Shown one piece after another: positions 15,177-25,161 of a DNA stretch of 64,000 nt. The notes beneath the pieces are model-generated. The model was not told the DNA's origin and did not search any database. It was given only the letters and a program-made list of their open reading frames with translations. Made by a program: the position numbers and the translations under genes. Each line of letters begins with the position of its first letter. Position 1 is the first letter of the stretch. The DNA is taken from assembly GCF_001427875.1 (NCBI RefSeq), contig NZ_LMHK01000002.1, positions 1,237,436 to 1,301,435 of the forward strand, in the 5' to 3' direction. This DNA comes from Devosia sp. Root685. GTDB lineage: Bacteria; Pseudomonadota; Alphaproteobacteria; Rhizobiales; Devosiaceae.

Positions 15177-18086
15177 TCACATCACCTTGCTGACTTCCAT
15201 CAGTCCCGGCCGCTGATCGTTTGCCGCCTTGATCGCCGTCTCGCCGCCCAGCACGACCACATGCCCCTTCTCGGCCAAGACATCGAGCGCATCGGCCAGC
15301 GCCGAAAAATCCTTCTGGCTGGCACCAAGAATTTCATCCCGCCGCTGCTGACGGATAGCGTCCGTCGTACCGGTCAATATCCGCCACATGGCCGAATAGC
15401 CCTTGGCATCGACGAATTCGGGCCGGTCGGCGTCCCCGATCACCCCAATGATCGAACGCGTCAGATCGGTCTCGCCAATCCCCGCCCGCAGGGCCTTGGC
15501 CGCCCCGTCATAGACATCGAGCGTCTTCAAAAGGTTCGGATCGCGGTAGCTGAGGAACGAAAAATTCCCCGATGACAGATCGAACCGGCTAGACCCGCCA
15601 TAGGCCCCACCCTGCACGCGCACCTTGTCCCAGAGATAGGTGGTATTGAGGAACCGCAGCACCACGGCGGAGGCGGCCGAAGCCGAATAGCCCAGCGCCT
15701 TCAAATTCGCGCCCTTGCCGACATAGTTGACCTGCGCCGGAATGACCAAACCTTCCGACTTCGGCTCAGAAGCAAAACCCCAGTCATGCCTCGTGACATC
15801 GCGCTCCGGCAGTCCCGAAACAAATGCTTCGAGCGCCCCACGCGTCTCGGCAAAAAGACTGGCATCGGCCGTCAGATTGACCACCATCCCCGTGCGATTG
15901 AACAACAGGTCCCGAATGCGCCGGAACGTCGCTTCCACCCCGGCCCAATCGCTATCGATCCGCTTCACCAGCTCGCGCAAGAAATTCAGATAGCTGACGC
16001 CACCCAATTGCTCCGCCGCCCAGCTTGCCTCGGTCAGGCCCGCCTTGAGGCGCGTATCGACGATGGAATTGCCGGCCGGGATCATGCGGGCTTCAAAGCC
16101 GGCCTTTTCCTCGAGCGCCATCTGGCGAATGCGCTCCTTGTTGTCGAGCCGCGCATCGAGCAGCACATCGCTCATGATATCGAGCATGTCGCCATATTTC
16201 GCCGGCACCGACTTGCCCGAGAGGAAAAACCACGCTGCCGTCTCGTCATTATCGAGCCGCGTCGCGAGGCTCCGGTGCTGCGCAATACCGCCAGTATTAC
16301 GGCCAATGCGCTGCGTCAGGCTGACAAAATCTTCCTTGCTCGTGCCGGTCTGCAATAGCGCCCGCCCAAAGAGCGGCAGATAGGGCAGCAGCGCCGGCTC
16401 CAGCACTTTCAGGTCAAAGCCGAGATCGAGATACAGGATCCCCAGCGTCGGCAGATCATGATGCATCAGCCGCGCACCAGCCAACGTGCTTTCGTCGGTC
16501 GGCAGCATACGGATCGAGCGATCGAGATCCCCCAGCGTCAGCGTCGGAATCTTCGCGAGGTCTTCCGGCTTGTCGACCTCCTCCTGCAAGGCTTTCAGCT
16601 TCCCGGTCTGCGCAATCGTCGCCTTGATGGCGTCTTCGTCCATCCCGGCACGCACCGCGGCCAGCTTGTCTTCCTCAGCCTTTGCCTCACGCGCGCCCTT
16701 TTCCGGATCGGCCTCGATCTTGGAGGTCACGCGATGCGGATTATCAAGGAACAGGCGACGGATTTCGCGTTCAAAATGCCCCTGCCCAGCCTTCTCCTTG
16801 AGAGCGGCTAACGCCGCCTCAAACGTCAGCGGCGCCAGCGGATCACCACCGTGCAGCCAGGAACCAAGCGCGGAGAACATATAGCTCATGCCCCGCGGCT
16901 GCCCGCCGGTATTCTGTTCGCGAAGATGGAATTCAAACGTATTAAGCGCCGCCTCGCGCTGCTCCTCGGAAAAACCGGTTTCGGCCAATTCCGCCAGCGT
17001 ATCCAGCACCAGTTTCTCGACCTTCTCGGCATCCGCCGGGTCGATCCCCTTCATCCCGAAACCAGCCATCGGCTGGCGCAGCCAGGTGGAAATACCACCG
17101 CCCAACATGCTCTCGCCAATACCGCTTTCGGTCAGCTTTTTCCGCAGCGGTGCCGCCGAATTGCCGGCCAGCAAATAACTCAGCAGACCATGGCTCAGCG
17201 TTTCCTCGCGCCCCGTCGGCGGGTCGATCATCCAGTTGATGCTGGCCATGCCGTCGCGGCGCTTTTCCGCGTCCACCGTCCCGGCATAGGTGCCGCTCAC
17301 CTGCCGCGGCGCATTCCAGCGCGGCTGCAGCGCAATATCGGCATCGACCGGCGCCGCATCGAACTGGCTGAAAACCTCGTCGAGGATGGCAAGCCGCTTC
17401 TCCGGCGCATCATCGCCCGAAAACACCACGCGGGCATTGGACGGGTGATAGAATTTTGTATGAAAGCGCTTGAACTGCTCATAGGTCAGCGCCGGAATAT
17501 CCCTGGGGTCGCCGCCCGAAGAGAGCCCATAGGTCGTATCGGGATAAAGCGCCCGCTGCGTCTGGTCGTGCATCACCGAGTCAGGCGAAGAAAACACGCC
17601 CTTCATCTCGTTGAAAACGACGCCCTTATAAACCAACGGCGCATCCGCACTTTCGAGCTCGTAGTGCCAGCCTTCCTGGGCAAACGTGTCTTCCGTCAGC
17701 AGCGGGAAAAACACCGCGTCGAGATACACATCCACAAGGTTGTAAAAATCCTTGAGATTGGCGCTGGCCACCGGATAGGCCGTCTTGTCCGGAAAGGTCA
17801 TGGCATTGAGGAACGTGTGCATGGAGCCCTTGAGCAGCTCCACGAACGGCTTCTTGACCGGATATTTGCGCGATCCGCAGAGCACAGAGTGCTCCAAAAT
17901 ATGCGCGATCCCGGTCGAGTCATCGGGCGGCGTCTTCAGCGTAACGCCAAAAACCTTGTTCTCGTCGTCATTGATCAGGCTCAGCACCTCCGCCCCGGTC
18001 TTCTTGTGCCGAAAGAGCTGCGCCTGTGAATTGATCTCGGCAATGGACTCGTCGCGCACAAGCTCGAAAGCAGGGTGGATGGACAT
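15177..18086 (-). CDS. PreP-like M16C metallopeptidase
   Basis: A 969-residue zinc peptidase of the presequence protease branch, which encloses and degrades unfolded peptides inside a two-half chamber. The inverted zinc motif HILEH lies at residues 62-66, followed by GSRKYPVKKPFVELLKGS and the FLNAMTFPDKTAYP signature of the family. The distal glutamate ligand lies further on in a VVFNEMKGVF-type segment. There is no signal peptide, so a cytosolic role is likely. Length is normal for PreP. It is monocistronic as far as can be seen, convergent with pntB. Confidence 0.9.
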   Translation of the reverse strand: MSIHPAFELVRDESIAEINSQAQLFRHKKTGAEVLSLINDDENKVFGVTLKTPPDDSTGIAHILEHSVLCGSRKYPVKKPFVELLKGSMHTFLNAMTFPDKTAYPVASANLKDFYNLVDVYLDAVFFPLLTEDTFAQEGWHYELESADAPLVYKGVVFNEMKGVFSSPDSVMHDQTQRALYPDTTYGLSSGGDPRDIPALTYEQFKRFHTKFYHPSNARVVFSGDDAPEKRLAILDEVFSQFDAAPVDADIALQPRWNAPRQVSGTYAGTVDAEKRRDGMASINWMIDPPTGREETLSHGLLSYLLAGNSAAPLRKKLTESGIGESMLGGGISTWLRQPMAGFGMKGIDPADAEKVEKLVLDTLAELAETGFSEEQREAALNTFEFHLREQNTGGQPRGMSYMFSALGSWLHGGDPLAPLTFEAALAALKEKAGQGHFEREIRRLFLDNPHRVTSKIEADPEKGAREAKAEEDKLAAVRAGMDEDAIKATIAQTGKLKALQEEVDKPEDLAKIPTLTLGDLDRSIRMLPTDESTLAGARLMHHDLPTLGILYLDLGFDLKVLEPALLPYLPLFGRALLQTGTSKEDFVSLTQRIGRNTGGIAQHRSLATRLDNDETAAWFFLSGKSVPAKYGDMLDIMSDVLLDARLDNKERIRQMALEEKAGFEARMIPAGNSIVDTRLKAGLTEASWAAEQLGGVSYLNFLRELVKRIDSDWAGVEATFRRIRDLLFNRTGMVVNLTADASLFAETRGALEAFVSGLPERDVTRHDWGFASEPKSEGLVIPAQVNYVGKGANLKALGYSASAASAVVLRFLNTTYLWDKVRVQGGAYGGSSRFDLSSGNFSFLSYRDPNLLKTLDVYDGAAKALRAGIGETDLTRSIIGVIGDADRPEFVDAKGYSAMWRILTGTTDAIRQQRRDEILGASQKDFSALADALDVLAEKGHVVVLGGETAIKAANDQRPGLMEVSKVM

Positions 18087-18164
18087 GAAACTGGCTCGTC
18101 TTGTTGTTATGTAAAGCTAACCTAGGTGCGGCAGGCCGGTTCCGCTAGGGTGGGCACAAAGGGT

Positions 18165-19139
18165 TCACACCCCGCCGCGGATCTCAGGCTTCACTTCTTG
18201 TCGATACCACTCGCCGAGCTGGGTCATCAGCGCCGGGAACAGGCTTTTGCGCTCGGTCGCCGCGACATTGTCGGCGATCTGTTCCGGCTTTGAGACGCCG
18301 GCAATGATCGTGGACACCTGCGGATGGTCGAGAATCCAGCGCAAAGCAAAGTGGCTCATCGGTACGCCCTCGGGCGCCAACCCCTTCAATTCCTGCACCA
18401 GTTCGACTCCCCTCTCGAATTTTATCCCCGAAAACGTCTCACCCACCGAAAAAGCCTGCCCGTCGCGATTGTAATTGCGGTGGTCGGACGTGTCGAAAGT
18501 GGATGTCTTGTCATATTTGCCGCTCAACAACCCGCTCGCCAGCGGCAGCCGCACGATGATCCCGACATTCTTCTCCGCCGCCAGTGGCAGGAGCTTGTCC
18601 GCCGCATCCTGCCGCAACAGATTGAAAATGATCTGCAGCGTGGCGCAGCCGGGCTGTTCGAGGCAAATCAGCCCTTCCTCGATAGTCTCGACACTGGCCC
18701 CCCAGTGCCGCACGAGGCCCTCGGCCTTGAACTCATCCATCCAGCCAAAGATTTCGCCCTCGCGCAGCACCTCGGTCGGCACGCAGTGGAGCTGCGCCAG
18801 ATCGAGCGCGGCAACGCCAAGCCGCTGCGCCGAACCAACAAGGCTCTCGCGCACCCGGTCCTTGCTGTACTTATTGGGAAAAAGCGCCGCCGAACGCCCA
18901 AGCTTGGTCGCAACCTTTACATCGGGCGCCTTTACATGCGCGCCAATCCGCCGCTCGGAAAGCCCGCCGCCATAAACGTCCGCCGTGTCCCAGAAATTGA
19001 TCCCCGCCCCATTGGCCGCATCGAGAATAGCTGAAGCCGCCTCGTCCTCGACCGGGCCGAAATCCCCGCCCAACTGCCAGCAGCCAAGGCCGATTTCGCT
19101 GACCTCAAACCCCGTCTTGCCCAAAAGCCGCGTCTTCAT
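18165..19139 (-). CDS. Aldo/keto reductase
   Basis: A 324-residue NADPH-dependent TIM-barrel oxidoreductase. Expected catalytic residues are visible: aspartate and tyrosine in FWDTADVYGGG near residue 50, lysine in VATKLGR, and histidine in LAQLHCV. C-terminal NADPH-binding elements (ISTIIAGVSKPEQI-like) are present. The substrate is unknown. Its ATG overlaps the stop of the ABC exporter gene upstream by four bases, so the two are translationally coupled. Confidence 0.88.
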   Translation of the reverse strand: MKTRLLGKTGFEVSEIGLGCWQLGGDFGPVEDEAASAILDAANGAGINFWDTADVYGGGLSERRIGAHVKAPDVKVATKLGRSAALFPNKYSKDRVRESLVGSAQRLGVAALDLAQLHCVPTEVLREGEIFGWMDEFKAEGLVRHWGASVETIEEGLICLEQPGCATLQIIFNLLRQDAADKLLPLAAEKNVGIIVRLPLASGLLSGKYDKTSTFDTSDHRNYNRDGQAFSVGETFSGIKFERGVELVQELKGLAPEGVPMSHFALRWILDHPQVSTIIAGVSKPEQIADNVAATERKSLFPALMTQLGEWYRQEVKPEIRGGV

Positions 19140-20857
19140 TCTACGGTCTCCGTATGCTTGTCCGCTGGTTCCGTGCCCAGCGTGATAATCTGATCGTCCG
19201 GCCCGATCACGCTGCGCCTGTGAGTGATGGCGAGGATAGTCACGCCATCGAGCCCCCGCAATTCGCGCATGATCTGCCCCTCGGTCGCCTCGTCGAGCGC
19301 CGAACTTGCTTCGTCGAGGAACAATACTTTGGGACTGGCATAAAGTGCACGTGCTATCGACACGCGCTGGCGTTCCCCACCGGAGAGTTTTAGCCCCCGC
19401 TCCCCCACCGTGGTCTCAAAGCCCTCCGGCAGGTTGTCGATAAATCCGAGGATCGAAGCCTGCGCCGCCGCCTGCCGCATGCGTTCCGGATCGAGCGGAC
19501 GCCCCAGCACGATATTGGCCGCAATGGAATCGTTGAGCAGCATCACATCCTGCGGCACGACACCCACGGCTTCATACCAGTCCGCCCGGTCGATCTCGGC
19601 GAGATCGACGCCATCGACCAGTATCCGCCCCTCGGTCGGCTCCAGCGATTTCAGCGCCAGCCGGAACAGCGTCGTTTTCCCCGCTCCGGTCGGCCCGGTG
19701 ATAAAGGCGATATTGCCCGGCGCCACCGCAAAGGACACCGCCTCCAGCGTCTGTCTTTCGCCATAGCGGAAGCCAACCTTGTCGAACGTGATATGGCCCC
19801 TGACCGTGCCCAGGTGGCGGTCGCCATGACTCGCCCGGTCATCTGGCGCCTGCCACATCTCGGCAAAGGGCTTGAAGCGCGAGATCGATCGCATCACCTC
19901 GTCGATCGCCGTGCCGATCATTTCAAATGGCCGATTGAGTTGCACCAGCACGAGATTGATGAGCACCAGATCGCCCAAGGTCATCAGCCCTTCGGCAAAG
20001 CGCGGCAGGAGTATGAGATAGGTCACCGCCAACTGCACCGCGAGTGCGAGGCCAAATAGCCCCGATAGCGCAATGCGCCGCCACGACCAGCCGACCCAGG
20101 AGGCCCGCGCCAGTTCCGCCTTTTCGGCAAATTTCTCGCTGATCCAGCGGTCGCCGTTGAAATAGCGGATCGTCTCCATGGCGTTGACGGCATTGCCGAC
20201 AAAGCGCGCATTGTCCTGATTGGCTTCGATCGCCTGATCCAGCAGTGGCCGGGTCCACTGATTGGCAAAATAGGTCAGCGTGACAAAGCAGACGCCATAG
20301 ACCACCACGATAACGACGATCTCGCCGCTGATCGCTGCCCCGAGAAGACCGATGGAAAGCGCGATCTGTGCTACGCCCGGCACGAAAACGATAAGACCCA
20401 GCTGCACCAGCGCCTGCACCGCTCCTTCCCCCTGCGCCCGCGCCGTCTGGATGGCCACCGGATTGTGTTCGATGAAAAAGGTGCCAGGCTTTCTCAAGAG
20501 CTTGGCGAAAAACTCGGTCGCCGCGATAAAGCGCAGGTTTTCCGAGGTCATGAACGACATGAAGCCCGAAGCATTGCCAAACAGCGTCTCGAACCCGCGC
20601 ATCACCGCATAACCGACAAAAGCAGCAGCGATTCCAGCCGCCACATTGCCGGCGGCCAGTTCATCGACAAGCCGCGAAAACACATAGGGCGTCGCGATGG
20701 CAAGAACCGAGGACACCAGCGTCACCGCCGTGATCCCCACTAGCATCAACCGCGAGTCACGCCAGAAATGACGGAGAATGGCGCGCAAGGCGGGCCAGGC
20801 CGTCGTCCAGTCCGTTCGGGTCATGGGCGCTCGCTCGCTGCCGGGTGCTTTAGGCAT
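19136..20857 (-). CDS. ABC exporter, fused permease and ATPase
   Basis: A half-transporter of about 573 residues. Six membrane helices occupy roughly residues 30-300. The ATPase domain then has Walker A GPTGAGKTT, signature LSGGERQ, Walker B VLFLDEASSALDE and the switch histidine in AITHR. It would dimerise in the inner membrane to export a lipid, drug or peptide. ATG at 20857 is used; a TTG three codons earlier and an ATG eleven codons later are alternatives, and no ribosome-binding site decides. It is coupled to the aldo/keto reductase downstream. The substrate is unknown. Confidence 0.85.
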   Translation of the reverse strand: MPKAPGSERAPMTRTDWTTAWPALRAILRHFWRDSRLMLVGITAVTLVSSVLAIATPYVFSRLVDELAAGNVAAGIAAAFVGYAVMRGFETLFGNASGFMSFMTSENLRFIAATEFFAKLLRKPGTFFIEHNPVAIQTARAQGEGAVQALVQLGLIVFVPGVAQIALSIGLLGAAISGEIVVIVVVYGVCFVTLTYFANQWTRPLLDQAIEANQDNARFVGNAVNAMETIRYFNGDRWISEKFAEKAELARASWVGWSWRRIALSGLFGLALAVQLAVTYLILLPRFAEGLMTLGDLVLINLVLVQLNRPFEMIGTAIDEVMRSISRFKPFAEMWQAPDDRASHGDRHLGTVRGHITFDKVGFRYGERQTLEAVSFAVAPGNIAFITGPTGAGKTTLFRLALKSLEPTEGRILVDGVDLAEIDRADWYEAVGVVPQDVMLLNDSIAANIVLGRPLDPERMRQAAAQASILGFIDNLPEGFETTVGERGLKLSGGERQRVSIARALYASPKVLFLDEASSALDEATEGQIMRELRGLDGVTILAITHRRSVIGPDDQIITLGTEPADKHTETVE

Positions 20858-20933
20858 AGCCTGCAAGGAGGCGTAACCTGACGAGGTGAACGCGTCGGGT
20901 CAACCCGCGGGGAACAAAAACCCGCGCCGCAGC

Positions 20934-21611
20934 CTATTCAAAATAATCGGGAAAATCGGAAATCGTCTGATTGAGCAAAAGCTCGGCCCGCGCCAGATGC
21001 GCCCGCATCGCCGTTTCCGCCGCCGCCGCATCGGCCCTGGCCACCGCCTCGACGATCTGCTTGTGCTCGGCGATCGCCCGCTGCGTCGACGACACGCCGA
21101 GCGTCAGGTAGCGCACGCGATCGAGCTGCATCTTGTGGTCGTCGATCAGCTGCCAGGCGTATTCGACCCCCGCAAGACGCGCGAGCGTGCGGTGAAAAAG
21201 CTCATCAAGCGTATGAAAGCGCCTGCTGTCACCGGCATCGGACGCCGCTTCCTGATCCGCGATCAGTTTTGTCAGCACATCGGCCGCATCATCGCTCGGC
21301 TGCCCCGCAACCCGGCGGATGATTTCCACCTCGATGCTTTCGCGAATAAACCGCGATTGCCGCACGCCGAGCGGCGAAATCTTTTTTACCACCGTTGCCC
21401 GCTTGGGCCGGATCAGCAGCAGGCCCTGCTGGGCGAGGCGAATGAAGGCCTCGCGCACCGGCTGGCGCGACACGCCATAGCGGCCGGCAATATCGCTCTC
21501 GGAAATCACATCGCCGGGCTTGAGAGCCATGGTGATGATGTCGTCGCGCAACGCATCGACGACGCGCATGGCGATGGTTTCCTTGGTATTTTCCAGCGCC
21601 GCTGCGGCCAT
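20934..21611 (-). CDS. GntR-family regulator, FCD (FadR-like) subfamily
   Basis: A 225-residue regulator. The winged helix-turn-helix spans about residues 15-75, with ISESDIAGRYGVSRQPVREA as the recognition part. The all-helical FCD effector domain follows, carrying metal-ligand-type residues in the DELFHRTLA, EHKQIV and MRAHLARAE segments. Such proteins usually respond to organic acids. No operator is evident in the short flanks. The neighbouring ABC and LysR genes run the same way, but spacing of 67 bases or more does not prove an operon. Confidence 0.85.
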   Translation of the reverse strand: MAAAALENTKETIAMRVVDALRDDIITMALKPGDVISESDIAGRYGVSRQPVREAFIRLAQQGLLLIRPKRATVVKKISPLGVRQSRFIRESIEVEIIRRVAGQPSDDAADVLTKLIADQEAASDAGDSRRFHTLDELFHRTLARLAGVEYAWQLIDDHKMQLDRVRYLTLGVSSTQRAIAEHKQIVEAVARADAAAAETAMRAHLARAELLLNQTISDFPDYFE

Positions 21612-21741
21612 GGCTCACCGATTCCTTGATTGCCGACCATGGGCCGAAACACCGGCCATGGCTCTATTTCCCCGCAGACTTCCACAGCTTTCTGGCCAAT
21701 GCCGACATGCTTCCATACAAGATCGGCATTTACCCAGCCTG

Positions 21742-22632
21742 TCAATTCGGGGCCAGTGCTTCGGCAAGCAGATCGAACACCACGCGGATGCGCCGCGCCG
21801 TGCGCAATTCGCGGTGGGTCGCCAGCCACGCCGGCACCGGCACGCCGGCAAATTCTGGCCAGGCGTCCACCACTTCCGGCGTCACCTCGGCCACCTGCTG
21901 CACCATTATGCCGAGCGCCATGCCCCGCCTGACCCAGTCCCAGGCGACGAGCCCGCTATTGGTCATCAATGGAAAATTGGCGGCATTGAGCGAAAGCCCA
22001 TGGCGCCGCAACTCGGTTACGAGCACCTCGATATTGTCGCTAAAACCGACGAAATCGGCGCGGCCAAGGGTCTCCGCACTCACCGGCCGTCCGATCTCTC
22101 CCACGAGCCTCGGGACGCCATAAATCCGGGCCACCGTGTCCGGCAAGCGCCGCGCAATCAGCTCTGCCTCCTGCGGCGGCACATGGCGAATGGCGATATC
22201 GGCCTTGCGCCGGATCAGGTCTTCCACCGAGTTGGAAGCGACCACATCGACGACAATGCCCGGCGCCACTTGTCGCAGTTTCATCAGGATCGGCGGCAAC
22301 AGATATTGCGCATAGACATCGCTTGCGGTGATGCGGACCAATCCCTCAACCGACTGCGATTGCCGCGACGCCACCAGCGCGATCGTCTCCGATGCCGCAT
22401 CCATGGCGCGCAACGGTGCCACCAGTTCCCGCCCGGCCTGCGTCAACACCAGCCCGCGCCCGACGCGCTCGAAGAGAGTCACACCCAGACTCTTTTCGAG
22501 CGCCGTCACCTGCCGTCCCAATGTCGGCTGGGTCAGGCCGAGCTTTCGTGCCGCGCCCGAGAGCGATCCCGCCTCGATAGTCGCAAGCAGCGCCCGCATC
22601 TGGTTCCAGTCGAGCTTTTCACGATCATCCAT
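21742..22632 (-). CDS. LysR-family transcriptional regulator
   Basis: A 296-residue LysR protein. The helix-turn-helix near residues 15-50 includes SLSGAARKLGLTQPTLGRQV and ALEKSLGVTLFERVGRG. The effector-binding domain follows. The start is placed at MDDREKLDWNQM because an upstream extension of 17 codons resembles leader sequence, not protein. It is divergent from a methyltransferase gene, the classic arrangement for a LysR target, and about 95 bases separate the two starts. The effector is unknown. Confidence 0.85.
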   Translation of the reverse strand: MDDREKLDWNQMRALLATIEAGSLSGAARKLGLTQPTLGRQVTALEKSLGVTLFERVGRGLVLTQAGRELVAPLRAMDAASETIALVASRQSQSVEGLVRITASDVYAQYLLPPILMKLRQVAPGIVVDVVASNSVEDLIRRKADIAIRHVPPQEAELIARRLPDTVARIYGVPRLVGEIGRPVSAETLGRADFVGFSDNIEVLVTELRRHGLSLNAANFPLMTNSGLVAWDWVRRGMALGIMVQQVAEVTPEVVDAWPEFAGVPVPAWLATHRELRTARRIRVVFDLLAEALAPN

Positions 22633-22727
22633 GCATCCATGTATATGATCTCTGCTTATTTCTGCAATTTTGTTGGATCGCACAAAGCTCTATTTTCAAC
22701 GCCGTGGACCGCCGCAGGAGTACGCGA

Positions 22728-23354
22728 ATGAGTGGGCAACAAGCTTTCTGGAATCGCATGGCCGATCGCTATGCCGCGCAGCCCATCGCGGACGAAGCCG
22801 CCTATCAGACCAAGCTCGCCGCCACCCGGCGTCTCTTGCGCCCCGATATGGAACTCTTCGAATTCGGCTGCGGCACCGGCTCGATTGCGCTGATCCACGC
22901 CGCCAATGTCGGGCATATCCGCGCCGTGGATTTTTCCGAGCGCATGATCGAGATCGCCGAGGAAAAGGCGAAAAAGGCCGGCGTCGAAAATATCGACTTC
23001 GAAGTCGGCTCCATCGAAAATGTCGAGCTTGCGCCTCAAAGTCTCGACATGGTGCTCGGCATGTCCATCCTGCACTTGCTCAAGAACAAGGAAGCCGCCA
23101 TCGCCAAGGTCTTCCGCGCCCTCAAACCCGGCGGCTATTTCATCACCAGCACGGCCTGCCTCAGCGACATGATGCCCCTCATCCGCTTCGTCGCTCCCCT
23201 CGGCAATCGCCTGGGCCTCCTGCCCCATCTCGATGTCATGACGCAGAGCCAGTTGCGCACTGCGATCGAAACCGCGGGCTTTGCCGTGGAGCACGAATGG
23301 TTGCCCAAGAAGAAATCGGCGGCTTTCATGATCGCCCGCAAACCAGCCCTGTAA
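22728..23354 (+). CDS. Class I SAM-dependent methyltransferase
   Basis: A 208-residue soluble methyltransferase of the UbiE/Methyltransf_11 type. Motif I is LFEFGCGTGSIALIHA near residue 44, followed by the acidic AVDFSERMIEIA and the post-motif LDMVLGMSILHLL. AGGAG lies before ATG 22728. It is divergent from the LysR gene, which may regulate it. The substrate cannot be named; membership in a small-molecule methyltransferase group is inferred. Confidence 0.8.
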   Translation: MSGQQAFWNRMADRYAAQPIADEAAYQTKLAATRRLLRPDMELFEFGCGTGSIALIHAANVGHIRAVDFSERMIEIAEEKAKKAGVENIDFEVGSIENVELAPQSLDMVLGMSILHLLKNKEAAIAKVFRALKPGGYFITSTACLSDMMPLIRFVAPLGNRLGLLPHLDVMTQSQLRTAIETAGFAVEHEWLPKKKSAAFMIARKPAL

Positions 23355-23426
23355 ATTGAACTGGCTCTTTGCCGAATCGGCGGCTCCGCGTGCTAAAGGT
23401 CTCGGCACGCGTGTGCTGGAGTTGAG

Positions 23427-24938
23427 ATGCAGGTTGCAATCGACATGGGCGAGAGCCGGGGTGCCGGCACTGCCCACATGGACCTTGAGGAATTGCTGGC
23501 CACCCGTCTTCTGGTCCAGGGCAATTCCGGTTCCGGAAAATCCCACCTTCTGCGGCGCCTCCTCGAACAATCCGCCCCCTGGGTGCAGCAATGCGTCATC
23601 GATCCCGAGGGCGATTTCGTCACGCTCGCTGACAAGTTCGGCCACCTCGTTGTCGATGCCACCCGCACCGAAGCCGAGCTGACCCGCATCGCCACCCGCG
23701 TGCGCCAGCATCGCGTCTCCGTCGTCGTCAATCTCGAAGGGCTCGACGCCGAGCAGCAGATGCGCGCCGCCGCCGCCTTTCTGGGCGGCATGTTCGATGC
23801 CGATCGCGACTTCTGGTATCCCGTTCTCGTCGTCGTCGACGAAGCCCAGCTCTTCGCCCCCGCCGCCGCCGGCGAAGTCTCCGACGAAGCGCGCAAAGTC
23901 TCGCTTGGCGCCATGACCAATCTGATGTGCCGCGGCCGCAAGCGCGGCCTTGCCGGCGTCATCGCCACCCAGCGCCTCGCAAAGCTTGCAAAGAACGTGG
24001 CAGCCGAGGCGAGCAACTTCCTCATGGGCCGCACCTTCCTCGATATCGACATGGCCCGCGCCGCCGACCTTTTGGGCATGGACCGCCGCCAGGCCGAACA
24101 GTTTCGCGATCTCGCCCGCGGCCATTTCGTGGCGCTCGGTCCCGCCGTCTCCCGCCGGCCCCTGCCCATCATCATCGGCCCCGTCGAAACCTCGGCCCGC
24201 TCGACAAGCCCCAAACTGACCCCGCTGCCCGAAGCCCCGGTCGATGCCGCCGACCTGATCTTTACGATGGATCCGGACGAGATGGCCCGCCCCGTCGTGC
24301 GCCGTCCCGCGCCGCCACCGCCGCCCTCGACCAATGAACTCCTCGCCCAGGTCGCCAAGGCCCGCGCCGAACGCGAACCGGAACCGACCTCGCTTTTCCC
24401 CGAGATCGACGAAGCCGAGCGCGAAGAAACCATCAAGTCGGTCATGATCGAATTGATGAGCGACCCCGATGCGGGCTTTCGCAACACCGCCCAGCTCTAT
24501 CAGGATTTTCTGGTGCGCTGCCGCATTCGCCGCGTGCCGGGCGAGCCACCGGCTCTGCCCGCCTTCAAGCGTCTCCTCGCCGTCGCCCGCGTCGCGCCCG
24601 ACGAACAAACCGCCTCATCCGACGGCTGGCAACAAGCGCTGGCGCTTTCCGAAACACTCACCGACGACGTGCAGGGCGTCTTCCTGGTTGTGGCGCAAGC
24701 CGCCCTTACCGGCGGCCCCTGCCCCTCGGACGCAACCATCGCCCGGCTCTATGGCACCCACTCCACCAGCCGCGCCCGCCGCCTTCTGACGTGGTTCGAA
24801 GAGCGCGGCCTCATCGTCATCCGCACCGATTTCCGCAACCAGCGCATCGCCGCCTTCCCCGATCTCGGCGCCGAAACCGCCCCAGGCGATCCCAACGGCC
24901 CCGATATCGTCACCGAAGAACGCGGCGCGGCGGAATGA
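23427..24938 (+). CDS. Orphan HerA-like (DUF87) ATPase
   Basis: A 503-residue P-loop ATPase of the HerA/FtsK class. Walker A is GNSGSGKSH at residues 32-40 and Walker B is VLVVVDEAQLF near residue 135. The region RKRGLAGVIATQRLAKLAK and the arginine-finger-like segments follow. The C-terminal 250 residues are proline-rich then helical, without a recognised domain. HerA usually partners the NurA nuclease in DNA end resection or in antiphage systems, yet no NurA, SIR2 or nuclease gene is adjacent. The start ATG has GAG at some distance. Confidence 0.75.
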   Translation: MQVAIDMGESRGAGTAHMDLEELLATRLLVQGNSGSGKSHLLRRLLEQSAPWVQQCVIDPEGDFVTLADKFGHLVVDATRTEAELTRIATRVRQHRVSVVVNLEGLDAEQQMRAAAAFLGGMFDADRDFWYPVLVVVDEAQLFAPAAAGEVSDEARKVSLGAMTNLMCRGRKRGLAGVIATQRLAKLAKNVAAEASNFLMGRTFLDIDMARAADLLGMDRRQAEQFRDLARGHFVALGPAVSRRPLPIIIGPVETSARSTSPKLTPLPEAPVDAADLIFTMDPDEMARPVVRRPAPPPPPSTNELLAQVAKARAEREPEPTSLFPEIDEAEREETIKSVMIELMSDPDAGFRNTAQLYQDFLVRCRIRRVPGEPPALPAFKRLLAVARVAPDEQTASSDGWQQALALSETLTDDVQGVFLVVAQAALTGGPCPSDATIARLYGTHSTSRARRLLTWFEERGLIVIRTDFRNQRIAAFPDLGAETAPGDPNGPDIVTEERGAAE

Positions 24939-24950
24939 CGGCTATCACCA

Positions 24951-25142
24951 GCCCTACCCTCGCCCCTTGAGGGAGAGGGACAGACCAACTTTGCGTTCAG
25001 CAAATTGGTCAGGGTGAGGGGTATCTATCCTCCGCAGAGGAGTTGTGAGGCGCTCCGCAAGAATACCCCTCATCCCGACCGAATTCGCTTTGCGAATTCG
25101 GTGACCCTTCGGCACCTTCTCCCGCAAGGGGAGAAGGGAAAC
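24951..25142. repeat. Intergenic repeat, type B
   Basis: GC-rich palindromic elements: CCCCTTGAGGGAGAGGGA, a facing GGGAGAAGGG-type block, and an inner GAATTCGCTTTGCGAATTC palindrome. It occupies a convergent intergenic region between the HerA-like and epimerase genes. A related element lies at 28611. No ORF is supported. Confidence 0.7.
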
Positions 25143-25161
25143 CGTTGGTGGCGCAACTCCC

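Noticed and set aside
18165..20857. Reading the aldo/keto reductase and ABC exporter as part of a toxin or natural-product cluster
   Set aside because: No biosynthetic or immunity genes are adjacent and both families are common and generic.
22656..24608. 650-codon minus-strand reading frame opposite the methyltransferase and HerA-like genes
   Set aside because: Low-complexity composition and complete overlap with two genes that carry clear motifs.
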